From Cellulomonas wangsupingiae (GTDB taxonomy: Bacteria > Actinomycetota > Actinomycetes > Actinomycetales > Cellulomonadaceae): 64,000 nt of DNA. This document shows positions 37,716 through 46,370 of the stretch, piece after piece. The position numbers were made by a program, and so were the translations under genes. Positions within the stretch are counted from its first letter, which is position 1. Each line of letters begins with the position of its first letter. The DNA is taken from positions 2,604,001 through 2,668,000 of the forward strand of contig NZ_CP101989.1 in assembly GCF_024508275.1 (NCBI RefSeq). The letters run 5' to 3'. The notes beneath the pieces were generated by a model. That model was not told the DNA's origin and made no database searches. It saw nothing but the letters and a program-made list of their open reading frames with translations.

Positions 37716-38537
37716 TCAGGCCTCGGGTCGGGGCGTGCGACGCACGGGGCGCAGGAACGGGGCCGATCCCAGGCCCGCCCGGTGGCGCGCGTACCGCGCC
37801 AGCGTCCAGAGCGTCTTCATGCCGTACACCGCGCTGACGCGGAAGTTGATGGACGACGCGTCCGGGAAGTAGCGGGTCGGCACCGGGACCTCGACGACGC
37901 GCTGGCCGTAGGCCACGGACTGCACGATGACCTCGGAGTCGAAGACGAAGTCGTTCGAGTTGCGCAGGAACGGCACCGACTCCAGGAAGCCCCGCGAGTA
38001 GGCGCGGTACCCGGTGTGCAGCTCGCTGAAGCCGGTACCGAGAACCGTGTTCTCCGTGGTGGTCAGGAAGCGGTTCGCTGCGAGCTTCCACCACGGCATG
38101 CCGCCCGCGCGTGCTGCCGAGGCCCCGGCGGCGAGCCGCGACCCGAGCACCATGTCGGCCTCGCCGTCGAGGATCGGCTGCACCAGGCGCGGGATGAGCT
38201 CCGGGTCGTACTGCCCGTCGGGGTGCAGCATGACGACGACGTCCGCACCGTGCCGCAGCGCCTCCAGGTAGCAGGACTTCTGGTTGCCCCCGTACCCCAC
38301 GTTGTGCGGCAGCGGGAGGGTCGTGACGTCCAGCGTGCTCGCGACCGTCAGCGTCGCGTCGAGCGACGCGTCGTCCACCACGATGACCTCGTCGGCGTAG
38401 CCGGCGGGGATGAGGCGGACCGTGTCCTCCAGCGTGCTCGCCGCGTTGTAGGCGGGCATCACGATCACGATCTTCCTGCCGCCGCCGGGACCCGGCGTGT
38501 CGACCCGCGCGTTCTCGTCGGCGGTGCTCGCGCTCAT
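37716..38537 (-). CDS. GT2 glycosyltransferase of dolichyl/polyprenyl-phosphate mannose-synthase type
   Basis: The 273-residue product has the DPM1-like GT2 order: IVIVMPAYNAASTLEDTV, EVIVVDDASLDATL, LPHNVGYGGNQKSCYLEAL, VVVMLHPDGQYDPELIPRL (catalytic D-x-D equivalent HPDGQYD), DMVLGSRL, ELHTGYRAYSRGFL, and SINFRVSAVYGMKTLW. There are no C-terminal membrane helices. It would charge polyprenyl phosphate with a sugar for use by membrane enzymes such as the DUF2079 protein encoded upstream; the two genes overlap by 4 bases (ATGA). Confidence 0.85.
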   Translation of the reverse strand: MSASTADENARVDTPGPGGGRKIVIVMPAYNAASTLEDTVRLIPAGYADEVIVVDDASLDATLTVASTLDVTTLPLPHNVGYGGNQKSCYLEALRHGADVVVMLHPDGQYDPELIPRLVQPILDGEADMVLGSRLAAGASAARAGGMPWWKLAANRFLTTTENTVLGTGFSELHTGYRAYSRGFLESVPFLRNSNDFVFDSEVIVQSVAYGQRVVEVPVPTRYFPDASSINFRVSAVYGMKTLWTLARYARHRAGLGSAPFLRPVRRTPRPEA

Positions 38538-40138
38538 CGTTCCTCCCACAGTTGGACGTTCGGTGTCTCGCTCACGAGGCGGTAGGCCTCGGGCAGCAGG
38601 TCGAGGACCTCCTCGCGGACCTCCGGTGGCTCCGGACCGGTGTGGACGAGGTCCACGACGACCCAGCGCGGGGGGTCCTTCGGGATCGTCGGACGCACGG
38701 ACCGGCCCGGCCAGCTCGTGAGGTACCGCCCGTTCCACGCCGGGTAGAACGGGTTGGGGAACATGTAGACCTCGGACCGCTCGGCCAGCTGCGGCAGGAG
38801 GTTCGCCGACGCGCTGACCGACCCCTCCCCGACCTGCGCGAGCACCGCACGGGCGTCGGCCCGGAACTCCGGCGTGAACGTGCGGGCCAGCTGGTCCGGG
38901 ACGGTCGCCGGCTTGCCCCACGCGTCCGGGCCCCGGTACCCGAGGTCGGTGAACGGGGAGCCGACGACCACGGTGACGGCGACGACGGCCGCCACGACGG
39001 GCGTCACCACGGCACGTGCGCGCGGGCGCAGGGCTGCCAGCCGCACCATGCCGTCGGACACGGCGATGAAGATGAAGACGGTCGGCAGGAAGCCGTAGTG
39101 GAAGTAGATCGTCTTCTGCATCGGCAGCGTGGACAGCAGGCTCAGCACCAGCAGCGGGAGGGCGGGCAGCAGGCGGGTCCAGCGCGCCAGGAACATCGGT
39201 GCGGCCGGCAGCAGGAACCCCAGGACCATGAGCCACCCGTTGAGCCCCAGGTGCAGGCCTGCGAACGTCTCGGCGGGCTGGGCCAGCCGCGCGACGACCT
39301 CACCCGGCGTCGTCCCCAGGTAGCCGAACCTCTCCTCGAGCACGGACAGGCCCCACGGGTTCGCCGCGCGCTGCGCGAGCGTCGCCACGACGAGCCCGCC
39401 GACGGCACCGCCGATGGTCAGCAGACCGACACGCCAGCGCCGCTCGAGCACCAGCAGCAGACCCATGAGCCCGACGGCGACGCTGGCGTCCTCCCGGCAG
39501 GCCAGCGCGAGCACGACCATCACCGCGTACACCACGTGCCGACGCCCGTCGACCGCCCAGAACGCGAGCAGGAGCAGCGTCGTCGCCATGACCTCGGGGT
39601 GGAGGTCGAACAGCGCCGTCCACTGCAGGCTCGGGTACGCGAGGAACAGTGCGGCCGCGACCAGTGCCGCCCACCGCGGTGCACGTCGTGCCGTCAGCAG
39701 GTAGACGGGCACGGCTCCGAGTGCGAGCGTGAACGACTGCGCGACGAAGAGCGCCTGGGCCGGCAGACCGAGCAGCGCCAGCGGGTAGAGCATGAACCGG
39801 GCGTGGTCACCGAGGAACGGGAGCCCCGTCACGGTGTTGACGTCACCGCCGTGCCGGATGGTCCAGAACGCCTGGATCATCTGGCCGGCGTCGAACGCGT
39901 GCGTCAGCAGGCCGCGGTGCCGCGCGATCCCGAGCGCCCCGAAGACGGCCGTGAACGCCAGCACCATCACCACGAGCACGCCGTCGTGCCAGGTCCGGCG
40001 AGCCCACCACACCCGCGCGCGTCCCCCCAGGACCTCGCGGCGGGCGTCGGCCGTCGTGCCGTCGTCCGGTGTCGCGTCGACGCTCACAGGCGTGACCCCC
40101 ACGGTGGACTCCACAGCACCTATCCCCTGGTCGCGCAC
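38534..40138 (-). CDS. DUF2079 membrane protein, GT-C-like
   Basis: The 534-residue product has roughly 10-11 membrane helices (LVVMVLAFTAVFGALGIA; AALVAAALFLAYPSLQW; VGLLTIGGAVGGLVVATL; LPALPLLVLSLLSTLPM and others) with HAFDAGQMIQAFWTIRHG and LFDLHPEVMATTLLLLAFWA motifs of DUF2079, a family with a GT-C-like layout. A soluble C-terminal segment ends VVVDLVHTGPEPPEVREEVLDLLPEAYRLVSE. GTG at 40138 gives a short cytoplasmic head. Acting as a polyprenyl-phosphate-sugar-dependent transferase with its GT2 neighbour is plausible. Confidence 0.8.
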   Translation of the reverse strand: MRDQGIGAVESTVGVTPVSVDATPDDGTTADARREVLGGRARVWWARRTWHDGVLVVMVLAFTAVFGALGIARHRGLLTHAFDAGQMIQAFWTIRHGGDVNTVTGLPFLGDHARFMLYPLALLGLPAQALFVAQSFTLALGAVPVYLLTARRAPRWAALVAAALFLAYPSLQWTALFDLHPEVMATTLLLLAFWAVDGRRHVVYAVMVVLALACREDASVAVGLMGLLLVLERRWRVGLLTIGGAVGGLVVATLAQRAANPWGLSVLEERFGYLGTTPGEVVARLAQPAETFAGLHLGLNGWLMVLGFLLPAAPMFLARWTRLLPALPLLVLSLLSTLPMQKTIYFHYGFLPTVFIFIAVSDGMVRLAALRPRARAVVTPVVAAVVAVTVVVGSPFTDLGYRGPDAWGKPATVPDQLARTFTPEFRADARAVLAQVGEGSVSASANLLPQLAERSEVYMFPNPFYPAWNGRYLTSWPGRSVRPTIPKDPPRWVVVDLVHTGPEPPEVREEVLDLLPEAYRLVSETPNVQLWEER

Positions 40139-40177
40139 CCTCGACGCCGGAATGTCCGTAATCGAGCCCCAGGCACC

Positions 40178-41347
40178 TTAGCGCAGAAGTGCAGCTCGAC
40201 CCTCACGCCGGGCGACGGCGGCGTCGAACGCCAGGACGTGCGCACGTGCGGCTGCGGACCACGTGAACGACGCCGCACGGGCCTGCGCCGCCGTGCCCAG
40301 CCGGGACCGCAGCGCCGCGTCGGCCAGCACCGTGCGCAGCGCGTCGGCCACCTCGGGCGCCGACGTGCCCGTGTAGGCGACCGCGTCCCCGCCCACCTCC
40401 GGAAGCGACAGCTCGCGCGAGGTGAGGACCGCCGCACCGCACGCCATCGCCTCGAGCACGGGCAGACCGAAGCCCTCGCCGAGGCTCGGGTAGGCGACGA
40501 CCGCCGCTCCCCCGAGGTACCCGGCGAGGTCGTCGACCGGGAGGTAGCCGGGCCGCACGACCCGCGGCCCGCCGCCGGGCAGGCTCGCGACGACGGCATC
40601 GAGCTCCGAGTCCCACCCGCGTCCTCCCGCGAGCACCAGGTCGGGGGCATCCGTCGCGTCGCCGAACGCCGACCACCACCCGCGCACCAGCGCCGGCAGG
40701 TTCTTGCGCGGCTCGAGCGTGCCGAGGAAGGCGACGTACCCGCCGGGTCGCACCCCGAGCGACGCCGCGACGCGCGCCTTCTCGGCCTCGTCGACCGGGT
40801 GGAACGTGGACGCGTCGACCCCGTGGTGCGCGACGTGGAACAGGGCAGGGTCGCCGCCGGCGTGCCGCAGCACCTCGTCGCGGGTCGCGGCCGAGGGCAC
40901 GACCAGCGCGTCGGCGTGGCGGACCGCCCACGACGTCGCCTGCCGGAAGAAGACCCGCTTGTCTCGCGAGTGCACGTCGGGCCGGCTGAAGAAGGTGGCG
41001 TCGTGCAGCGTGACGACGCGTGCCGCGGGCACCGGCGCCACCGGCATCGTGTAGTGCGGGCTGAACAGCACGTCCGCGCGCGTCCTGCGCACGAGACCGG
41101 GGAGCCCGACCTGCTCCCAGGCCATGCGGGCGGGCCGCGAGGACGCGGCGGCACGGGGCACGACGACGGCGCGCGCCTGCGGCGCGCGCTCGGCGACCCA
41201 GCCCTCGGTGCCCGGACGGCAGGCGACGACGACCTCGGGCCCCAGCTCCGCGAGCTCGGGCACGAGCTCCACGACGTAGCGGCCGACGCCGCCGAGGTCG
41301 GCCGGGATGGCCGTCGCGTCGACGAGGACGCGTCGCGTGTCAGGCAC
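40178..41347 (-). CDS. GT4-family glycosyltransferase
   Basis: The 389-residue product is a two-domain GT-B enzyme: ADLGGVGRYVVELVPEL at the N terminus, LFSPHYTMPVAPVPAARVVTLHDATFF, FLGTLEPRKNLPALV, and the E-x7-E donor site GEGFGLPVLEAMACGAAVLTS near 290. GTG at 41347 overlaps the rmlD end by 8 bases, so the pair is one transcript. Close relatives transfer mannose, rhamnose or other 6-deoxyhexoses; linkage to rmlD makes rhamnose attractive but unproven. Cytosolic or peripheral. Confidence 0.9.
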   Translation of the reverse strand: MPDTRRVLVDATAIPADLGGVGRYVVELVPELAELGPEVVVACRPGTEGWVAERAPQARAVVVPRAAASSRPARMAWEQVGLPGLVRRTRADVLFSPHYTMPVAPVPAARVVTLHDATFFSRPDVHSRDKRVFFRQATSWAVRHADALVVPSAATRDEVLRHAGGDPALFHVAHHGVDASTFHPVDEAEKARVAASLGVRPGGYVAFLGTLEPRKNLPALVRGWWSAFGDATDAPDLVLAGGRGWDSELDAVVASLPGGGPRVVRPGYLPVDDLAGYLGGAAVVAYPSLGEGFGLPVLEAMACGAAVLTSRELSLPEVGGDAVAYTGTSAPEVADALRTVLADAALRSRLGTAAQARAASFTWSAAARAHVLAFDAAVARREGRAALLR

Positions 41348-42206
41348 CCGGCCGCACCGCTGCGTCCAGACCGAGGACCTCGTCGGCGGCCGCCCGCCAC
41401 CTGTCGGCCCAGTCACCGATGGGCGCCACGCCCGCCCGCTCGTCGTGCGCCAGCACGGAGTACGCCGGCCGGGGCGCGGGGCGCACGAAGGCCTCGCTCG
41501 TCGTGGGCCGCACGACGTCCGCCGCCAGGCCCATGCTGGCCGCGACCGCACCGGCGAACCCGAACCACGAGGTCTGCCCCTGGGACGTGCCGTGGTACGA
41601 CCCGGTGGGCGCGCCGGCCTCGACCAGGCGCACCACGTACGCGGCGACGTCACGCGTCCACGTCGGCTGCCCGACCTGGTCCTGGACGACGTCGATCCCG
41701 CCGCGCTCGGTCAGGACCCGCTGCACCGTCCGCGGGAAGCACGGCCCGCGGGCGCCGTAGAGCCACGCCGTGCGCACGACGAGGTGGTCGACGCCGCTCG
41801 CGGCGACGGCCCACTCGCCTGCGGCCTTCGTGCGGCCGTACGCGGACCGCGGCCGCTGCGGCGCGTCCGTTGCGTACGGGTGCTCGGCGTTGCCGTCGAA
41901 GACGTAGTCCGTCGAGATCTGCACGAGTCGTCCGCCGGCCCCCGCGATCGCTCGCGCCAGGGTCGCCGGCCCGACCGCGTTGACGGTGAACGCGTCGCCC
42001 TCGCGCTCCTCGGCCGCGTCGACCGCCGTCCACGCGGCGCAGTTGACGACGACGTCCCGGTCGGCGACGGCGGTGGCGACCGCCCCCGGGTCGGTGATGT
42101 CCACCTCCTCGCGGTCGACCGCACGCACGTCGGGGCCTTCGCCCCCGAGCACCTCCACCAGGTCCTGACCGAGCATCCCGGCAGCACCTGTCACGAGCCA
42201 ACGCAC
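41340..42206 (-). CDS. rmlD: dTDP-4-dehydrorhamnose reductase
   Basis: RmlD reduces dTDP-4-keto-L-rhamnose to dTDP-L-rhamnose with NADPH. The 288-residue product has the Rossmann loop VTGAAGMLGQDL (5-16), the VNCAAWTAVDAAE motif, STDYVFDG (98-105) and the catalytic pair Y123/K127 in SAYGRTKAAGE. Length fits the family. GTG at 42206 places the conserved RWLVTG directly at the start. It diverges from rmlC, with a 105-base shared promoter region. In some actinobacteria rmlC and rmlD are fused; here they are separate. Confidence 0.95.
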   Translation of the reverse strand: MRWLVTGAAGMLGQDLVEVLGGEGPDVRAVDREEVDITDPGAVATAVADRDVVVNCAAWTAVDAAEEREGDAFTVNAVGPATLARAIAGAGGRLVQISTDYVFDGNAEHPYATDAPQRPRSAYGRTKAAGEWAVAASGVDHLVVRTAWLYGARGPCFPRTVQRVLTERGGIDVVQDQVGQPTWTRDVAAYVVRLVEAGAPTGSYHGTSQGQTSWFGFAGAVAASMGLAADVVRPTTSEAFVRPAPRPAYSVLAHDERAGVAPIGDWADRWRAAADEVLGLDAAVRPGA

Positions 42207-42254
42207 CGTGGCGCTCCTCTCCTCCGACCGACGGCCAGCCACGATACCCGGCGG

Positions 42255-42260
42255 TAGGGT
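42255..42260 (+). promoter_or_regulatory. -10 element upstream of rmlC
   Basis: TAGGGT lies about 52 bases upstream of the rmlC ATG, inside the divergent rmlD-rmlC spacer. Unlike several other genes here, rmlC has a Shine-Dalgarno (GGAGG at 42303-42307), consistent with a leadered transcript. No clear -35 is visible. Confidence 0.35.
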
Positions 42261-42311
42261 GGTCCGGGCGACCGACCGAGGTCGTCCGGGCTGGGCGGCG
42301 ATGGAGGTTCG

Positions 42312-42941
42312 ATGCGGTTTCGTGAGCTGAAGGTCAGTGGCGCGTGGGAGGTGACGCCGGTGATCCACGGCGACTCCCGGGGCGCGTTCCTGGAGCTCTA
42401 CAAGTCGACCGCGTTCACCGAAGCCGTCGGCCACCCGTTCGACCTGCGGCAGGTCAACACGTCCGTGTCGGCGCCCGGTGTGCTGCGCGGCGTGCACTTC
42501 GCCGACGTCCCGCCCGGCCAGGCCAAGTACGTCACGTGCCTGCGCGGGGCGATCCTCGACGTGATCGTCGACATCCGGGTCGGGTCCCCCACGTTCGGCA
42601 CGTGGGACGCCGTGCTGCTCGACGACGTGAACCGCGCGGCCGTCTACCTGGGCGAGGGCCTGGGCCACGCCTTCTGCGCGCTGGACGACAAGACGACCGT
42701 GCAGTACCTGTGCTCGTCGGAGTACAGCCCGACGCGCGAGCACGGCATCCACCCGCTCGACCCGGAGCTCGCGATCGACTGGCCCTCGACGGACCGCCAC
42801 GGCCGCCCGATGGAGCACGAGCTCTCGCAGAAGGACCTCGCCGCCCCCACGTTCGCCGAGGCGCTCGCCTCCGGCCTGCTGCCGACCTGGGACGCCACGG
42901 CGGACTACGTCGGCGGTCTGGACGCCGCCGCGCGCGCATGA
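42312..42941 (+). CDS. rmlC: dTDP-4-dehydrorhamnose 3,5-epimerase
   Basis: RmlC epimerises C3 and C5 of dTDP-4-keto-6-deoxyglucose. The 209-residue cupin has FRELKVSGAWEVTPVIHGDSRGAFLE, the catalytic H62 in VLRGVHFADVPPGQAKYV with K72, RGAILDVIVDIRVGSPTFG, and YLGEGLGHAFCALDD. The family usually has RGLHYQ; here it is RGVHFA. ATG at 42312 has GGAGG upstream, and the stop overlaps the next glycosyltransferase start (GCATGA). With rfbA and rmlD it supplies three of the four dTDP-rhamnose steps. Confidence 0.95.
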   Translation: MRFRELKVSGAWEVTPVIHGDSRGAFLELYKSTAFTEAVGHPFDLRQVNTSVSAPGVLRGVHFADVPPGQAKYVTCLRGAILDVIVDIRVGSPTFGTWDAVLLDDVNRAAVYLGEGLGHAFCALDDKTTVQYLCSSEYSPTREHGIHPLDPELAIDWPSTDRHGRPMEHELSQKDLAAPTFAEALASGLLPTWDATADYVGGLDAAARA

Positions 42942-44053
42942 CCCCCTTGCGCGCCTGCCTCACCGTCGAACAGCTGTGGCAGCCGCAGCCCGGGGGCTCG
43001 GGCAGGTACGTGCTCGAGCTGGCCGCCGCTCTGCGCCGGCGTACCGACGTCGAGGTGACGGGGGTGCGGGCGCGGCACGGCGGGCCGCCGGAGGGCACCT
43101 GGGCGCCGCCGGAGGACCTGGCCGTTGTGGCGTCGCGCCTCCCCCGCCCGGCGCTCTACGAGGCGTGGGCGCGGCTTCGTCGTCCCCACACGTGGCGCCC
43201 CGCGCACCCCGACGTCGTGCACGCCACCACGTGGGCCGTCCCGCCCAGGGGGCCGGGTCTGGTCGTCACCGTGCACGACCTGGCCTTCCTGCGCGACCCG
43301 ACGCACTTCACACCGCGCGGCAACGCGTTCTTCCGGCGCGCCCTGGAGGTCGTCGCCCGCGAGGCCGACGAGGTGGTCGTGGTCTCCGAGGCCACCCGCG
43401 CCGACGCCGCCGCGGCCGGCATCGACCCCGAGCGCCTGCACGTGGTGCCCCACGGCGTCGAGGTGCCGCAGGTGGCGGCCGCGACCGTCGCCGAGGTGCG
43501 CGAGCGGCTCGGGCTGACCCGGCCGTACGTCATGTGGTGCGGCACCATCGAGCCGCGCAAGAACGTGCGCACCCTGCTCGAGGCGTTCGCGGTGGTGGCC
43601 CGCTCCAGCGACCTGGACCTGCTGCTCATCGGTCCCCGCGGCTGGGGCGACCCGGACCTGGACCGCGCCCTGCGTGCGCTGCCGGAGGGCAGGGTGCACC
43701 TGGCAGGGCAGGTCGACAGCGCGACGCTGCACGCGGCGTACGCGGGCGCGCGCGCCTTCTGCTTCCCGTCCGTCTGGGAGGGTTTCGGCATGCCGGTGCT
43801 CGAGGCGATGGCGCACGGCGTGCCGGTCGTGACGTCGGCCGGGACGTCGATGGCCGAGATCGCCGGCGCCGACCGCGCCCTGCTCGTCCCGCCGCTGGAC
43901 GCCGCTGCCATGGCCGATGCGATCCTCGAGGCCGCGGGCCCTTCGCACGGTCGGCTGGCCACCGCAGGGCGCGCGTACGCGGAGCAGCAGACGTGGGACC
44001 GGTGCGCCGAGCAGACCCTCGCGGTCTACCGGCGCGCCGCCGCCCGGCGCTGA
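42938..44053 (+). CDS. GT4-family glycosyltransferase
   Basis: The 371-residue GT-B enzyme has GGSGRYVLELAAALRRR, DVVHATTWAVPPRGPGLVVTVHDLAFLRDP, the middle motif WCGTIEPRKNVRTLLEAF, LLLIGPRGWGDPDL, and the E-x7-E site WEGFGMPVLEAMAHGVPVVTS. It is similar in outline to the GT4 enzyme at 40178. The ATG overlaps the rmlC stop, so it is probably tied to dTDP-rhamnose supply. The 3' end meets a convergent gene with an 8-base gap; a short inverted repeat (CGCTGA/TCAGCG) spans both stops. Confidence 0.9.
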   Translation: MTPLRACLTVEQLWQPQPGGSGRYVLELAAALRRRTDVEVTGVRARHGGPPEGTWAPPEDLAVVASRLPRPALYEAWARLRRPHTWRPAHPDVVHATTWAVPPRGPGLVVTVHDLAFLRDPTHFTPRGNAFFRRALEVVAREADEVVVVSEATRADAAAAGIDPERLHVVPHGVEVPQVAAATVAEVRERLGLTRPYVMWCGTIEPRKNVRTLLEAFAVVARSSDLDLLLIGPRGWGDPDLDRALRALPEGRVHLAGQVDSATLHAAYAGARAFCFPSVWEGFGMPVLEAMAHGVPVVTSAGTSMAEIAGADRALLVPPLDAAAMADAILEAAGPSHGRLATAGRAYAEQQTWDRCAEQTLAVYRRAAARR

Positions 44054-44060
44054 CGCCAGC

Positions 44061-46370
44061 TCAGCGGACGGCCGCCGTGACGTCGGCCTCGTCGACGGTC
44101 AGGTCGCGCAGCGTCACCGGGGCGGCCGCCTCCAGGTCACCGTGCACGACGAGGCTCAGGGTGGAGTGCCCCGGCGGGACGTCCACGACCACGTCGAGCG
44201 TCGCGAGCCCGGAACCGGACACCTCGATCGTCTCCTCGATCCCGGGGGCCTCCACGACGAGATGCCCCGCGCCGGGGGCCTCGACGACACCCCGCACCCG
44301 GACCGGCACCACGACCTCGCGGGGGTTGTCGAAGGTGAAGGTCCCGTCCCCCGTGGGCAGGGCCCGCAGGTCCAGACCGTCCTCGTCCGTGGTGGTGCCC
44401 ACGCCGCGCCCGTCGTAGATCGCGACAGGAGCCACCACCTCCTCGCGCTGTGCCGCCAGCTCCTCGTCGCCGAGCTCGGCGTCGAGCCGCGCGTGCTCGG
44501 GCGCGAGCGTGAAGAGCGCGAACCTGCCGTCGGCGCTCTCGGCGACCGACACCCCCACGCGCGAGGCGATGCCCGCCTCCACCTCACCGGCGCGCTCGAG
44601 CCCGTACGCCGCACGGTCGACGAGGATCCCGTCGAAGCCCGCGAGCGTCACCGACTCGACCAGCTCGGCCGGCTCCTCCTGCGCGACGGCCGCCGCCCAG
44701 TCCGTCGCGGCGCGGCCCTTGATGCCACCACCCGACCAGTGCAGCGTCGCGGAGTGCAGGTACAGCTTGAGCTGCTCGGTGTCCGCCACGCCGTTGACGG
44801 GCGGGGTCTCGGGGAAGCCCGCGTGCGGGAGCCGGAACACCGCTCCGCCCGGGGGCATCTGCCGTTCGACGGCCGCCACCCACGCCGCGTCCGCCTCGAA
44901 GGCGGCACGGGTCCCGGGGTAGTCCGGGACCGCCCCGGGCGCGATCTGGTCGGCGCACCCGACGACGAGCAGCGCGCCCGCCACGCTCCACGCAGCGGCC
45001 CGTCGCGCGGCCGGACGCGGCTGGACGCGGCGGGCCCACGCCCGCACCGCGGCGTCGACCACCAGACCGACGACCGCGAGGCACAGGGCCGCGATCACGA
45101 TGGACATCCGGTTCCAGCCCCGCAGGCTCGCCGTGACGAACGACAGGAAGGTCGCCAGGCCGCCGACGGTGGCGCACAGGAAGGCGACGAACGTGAGCAT
45201 CGACAGGTGCGCGATCGTGACCGTGCTCGCGACCTGCTCGGCCGTCCGCTCCGCACGCCTGCGGGCGCCCTGGGCGCCCAGCGTGTACGCGACGACGACG
45301 AAGCAGATGACGAGGCCGACCGCGGCGACGACGCCGAGGGCGGGCTGCTCGGACACCAGCGGGTACGACGAGTCGTACCGCGAGCGCAGCGCCGCGAGCA
45401 GGTCGACCCGGTGCCCGGGGACGGGCAGCAGCAGCTGCGCGAGCTTGAGCGCGTAGATCTCGACCTCGGCGGGGTCGCGGACCAGTCCCGTCGCGCTCGG
45501 ACCGTGCTGCGCCTCGTACAGGAAGTCCGGGAGCATGTTCGCGAGCATCACCGCGAGGGTCGTCAGCCCGGCGACGGCCGCGCCGACGAACCGCCGCCAG
45601 TCGCGCTCCCGCAGCCAGGCGGCCAGGCCGGCCGAGGCCAGCAGCACCAGCAGGAACACCGCGTAGTAGGACGACGCCGTGGCCACGAGCCCGACGCAGA
45701 GCACGGTGACCGCGCCCCGGCCCGTCAGGAGCCCGAGCACGGGCCCACCGCGGCGGCCCCGTCCCCACAGGGGCTCGCCGCGCACCGCGCGCAGGACCAC
45801 GACCAGACCGAGCGGCAGCGTGAAGTACGACGCGAGCCACAGGTGCCCGACGCCGCGCAGGAAGTGGTACGGCGCGACGGCGAACAGCACCGACAGCGCG
45901 ACGGTCACCGCCCGGGAGACGCCGACCTCCCGCAGGAACCACACCATCGCCACGGCGGCGAGGGGGAACCCGACGAGGTAGTACAGGTTGGTGGCCAGCG
46001 CCCAGTCGGACGTGAACCAGCCGAGGACGCGGGCGGCCGCGAAGTTGAGGTTGTCGGCCGTCGGGAAGTCGTGGTACGTCTGCCCGGCGGGATAGCCCAG
46101 CAACGGCTGGAACTCGTACCAGCCCGTCTCGATGACGGTCTTGACGTGAGCCGCGATCGCGACCGCGTCGCCGTGGTAGGCGAACGGCACCCGCAGGTCG
46201 GCCTGCCACAGCCGCAGGCCCAGGAACGTCGCGACGACCGTCGCGAGCGCCGAGGCCACGTACGTCGCCGGCTCCGCGAGCAGCGCGAGGCGCGCGCCCC
46301 GACGGGACCGGGTCTCCCCGGTCCCGTCGGGCGACGTCGACGGCGCCCTCAGACCGACCTCGGTGGTCAC
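44061..46370 (-). CDS. Large polytopic membrane protein, GT-C-like
   Basis: The 769-residue product has about 12 membrane helices in residues 30-470 (ATYVASALATVVATFLGLRLW; ALATNLYYLVGFPLAAVAMVWFL; GAVTVLCVGLVATASSYYAVFLLVLLA), with an exterior loop containing PFAYHGDAVAIAAHVKTVIETGWYEF and YPAGQTYHDFPTADNLNF, reminiscent of GT-C enzymes. The C-terminal 280 residues form an exterior soluble domain with a beta-sandwich end (VPVRVRGVVEAPGAGHLVVEAPG). GTG at 46370 overlaps the upstream dehydratase by 4 bases. Specific activity is not assignable; a polyprenyl-linked sugar transferase is likely. Confidence 0.75.
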   Translation of the reverse strand: MTTEVGLRAPSTSPDGTGETRSRRGARLALLAEPATYVASALATVVATFLGLRLWQADLRVPFAYHGDAVAIAAHVKTVIETGWYEFQPLLGYPAGQTYHDFPTADNLNFAAARVLGWFTSDWALATNLYYLVGFPLAAVAMVWFLREVGVSRAVTVALSVLFAVAPYHFLRGVGHLWLASYFTLPLGLVVVLRAVRGEPLWGRGRRGGPVLGLLTGRGAVTVLCVGLVATASSYYAVFLLVLLASAGLAAWLRERDWRRFVGAAVAGLTTLAVMLANMLPDFLYEAQHGPSATGLVRDPAEVEIYALKLAQLLLPVPGHRVDLLAALRSRYDSSYPLVSEQPALGVVAAVGLVICFVVVAYTLGAQGARRRAERTAEQVASTVTIAHLSMLTFVAFLCATVGGLATFLSFVTASLRGWNRMSIVIAALCLAVVGLVVDAAVRAWARRVQPRPAARRAAAWSVAGALLVVGCADQIAPGAVPDYPGTRAAFEADAAWVAAVERQMPPGGAVFRLPHAGFPETPPVNGVADTEQLKLYLHSATLHWSGGGIKGRAATDWAAAVAQEEPAELVESVTLAGFDGILVDRAAYGLERAGEVEAGIASRVGVSVAESADGRFALFTLAPEHARLDAELGDEELAAQREEVVAPVAIYDGRGVGTTTDEDGLDLRALPTGDGTFTFDNPREVVVPVRVRGVVEAPGAGHLVVEAPGIEETIEVSGSGLATLDVVVDVPPGHSTLSLVVHGDLEAAAPVTLRDLTVDEADVTAAVR

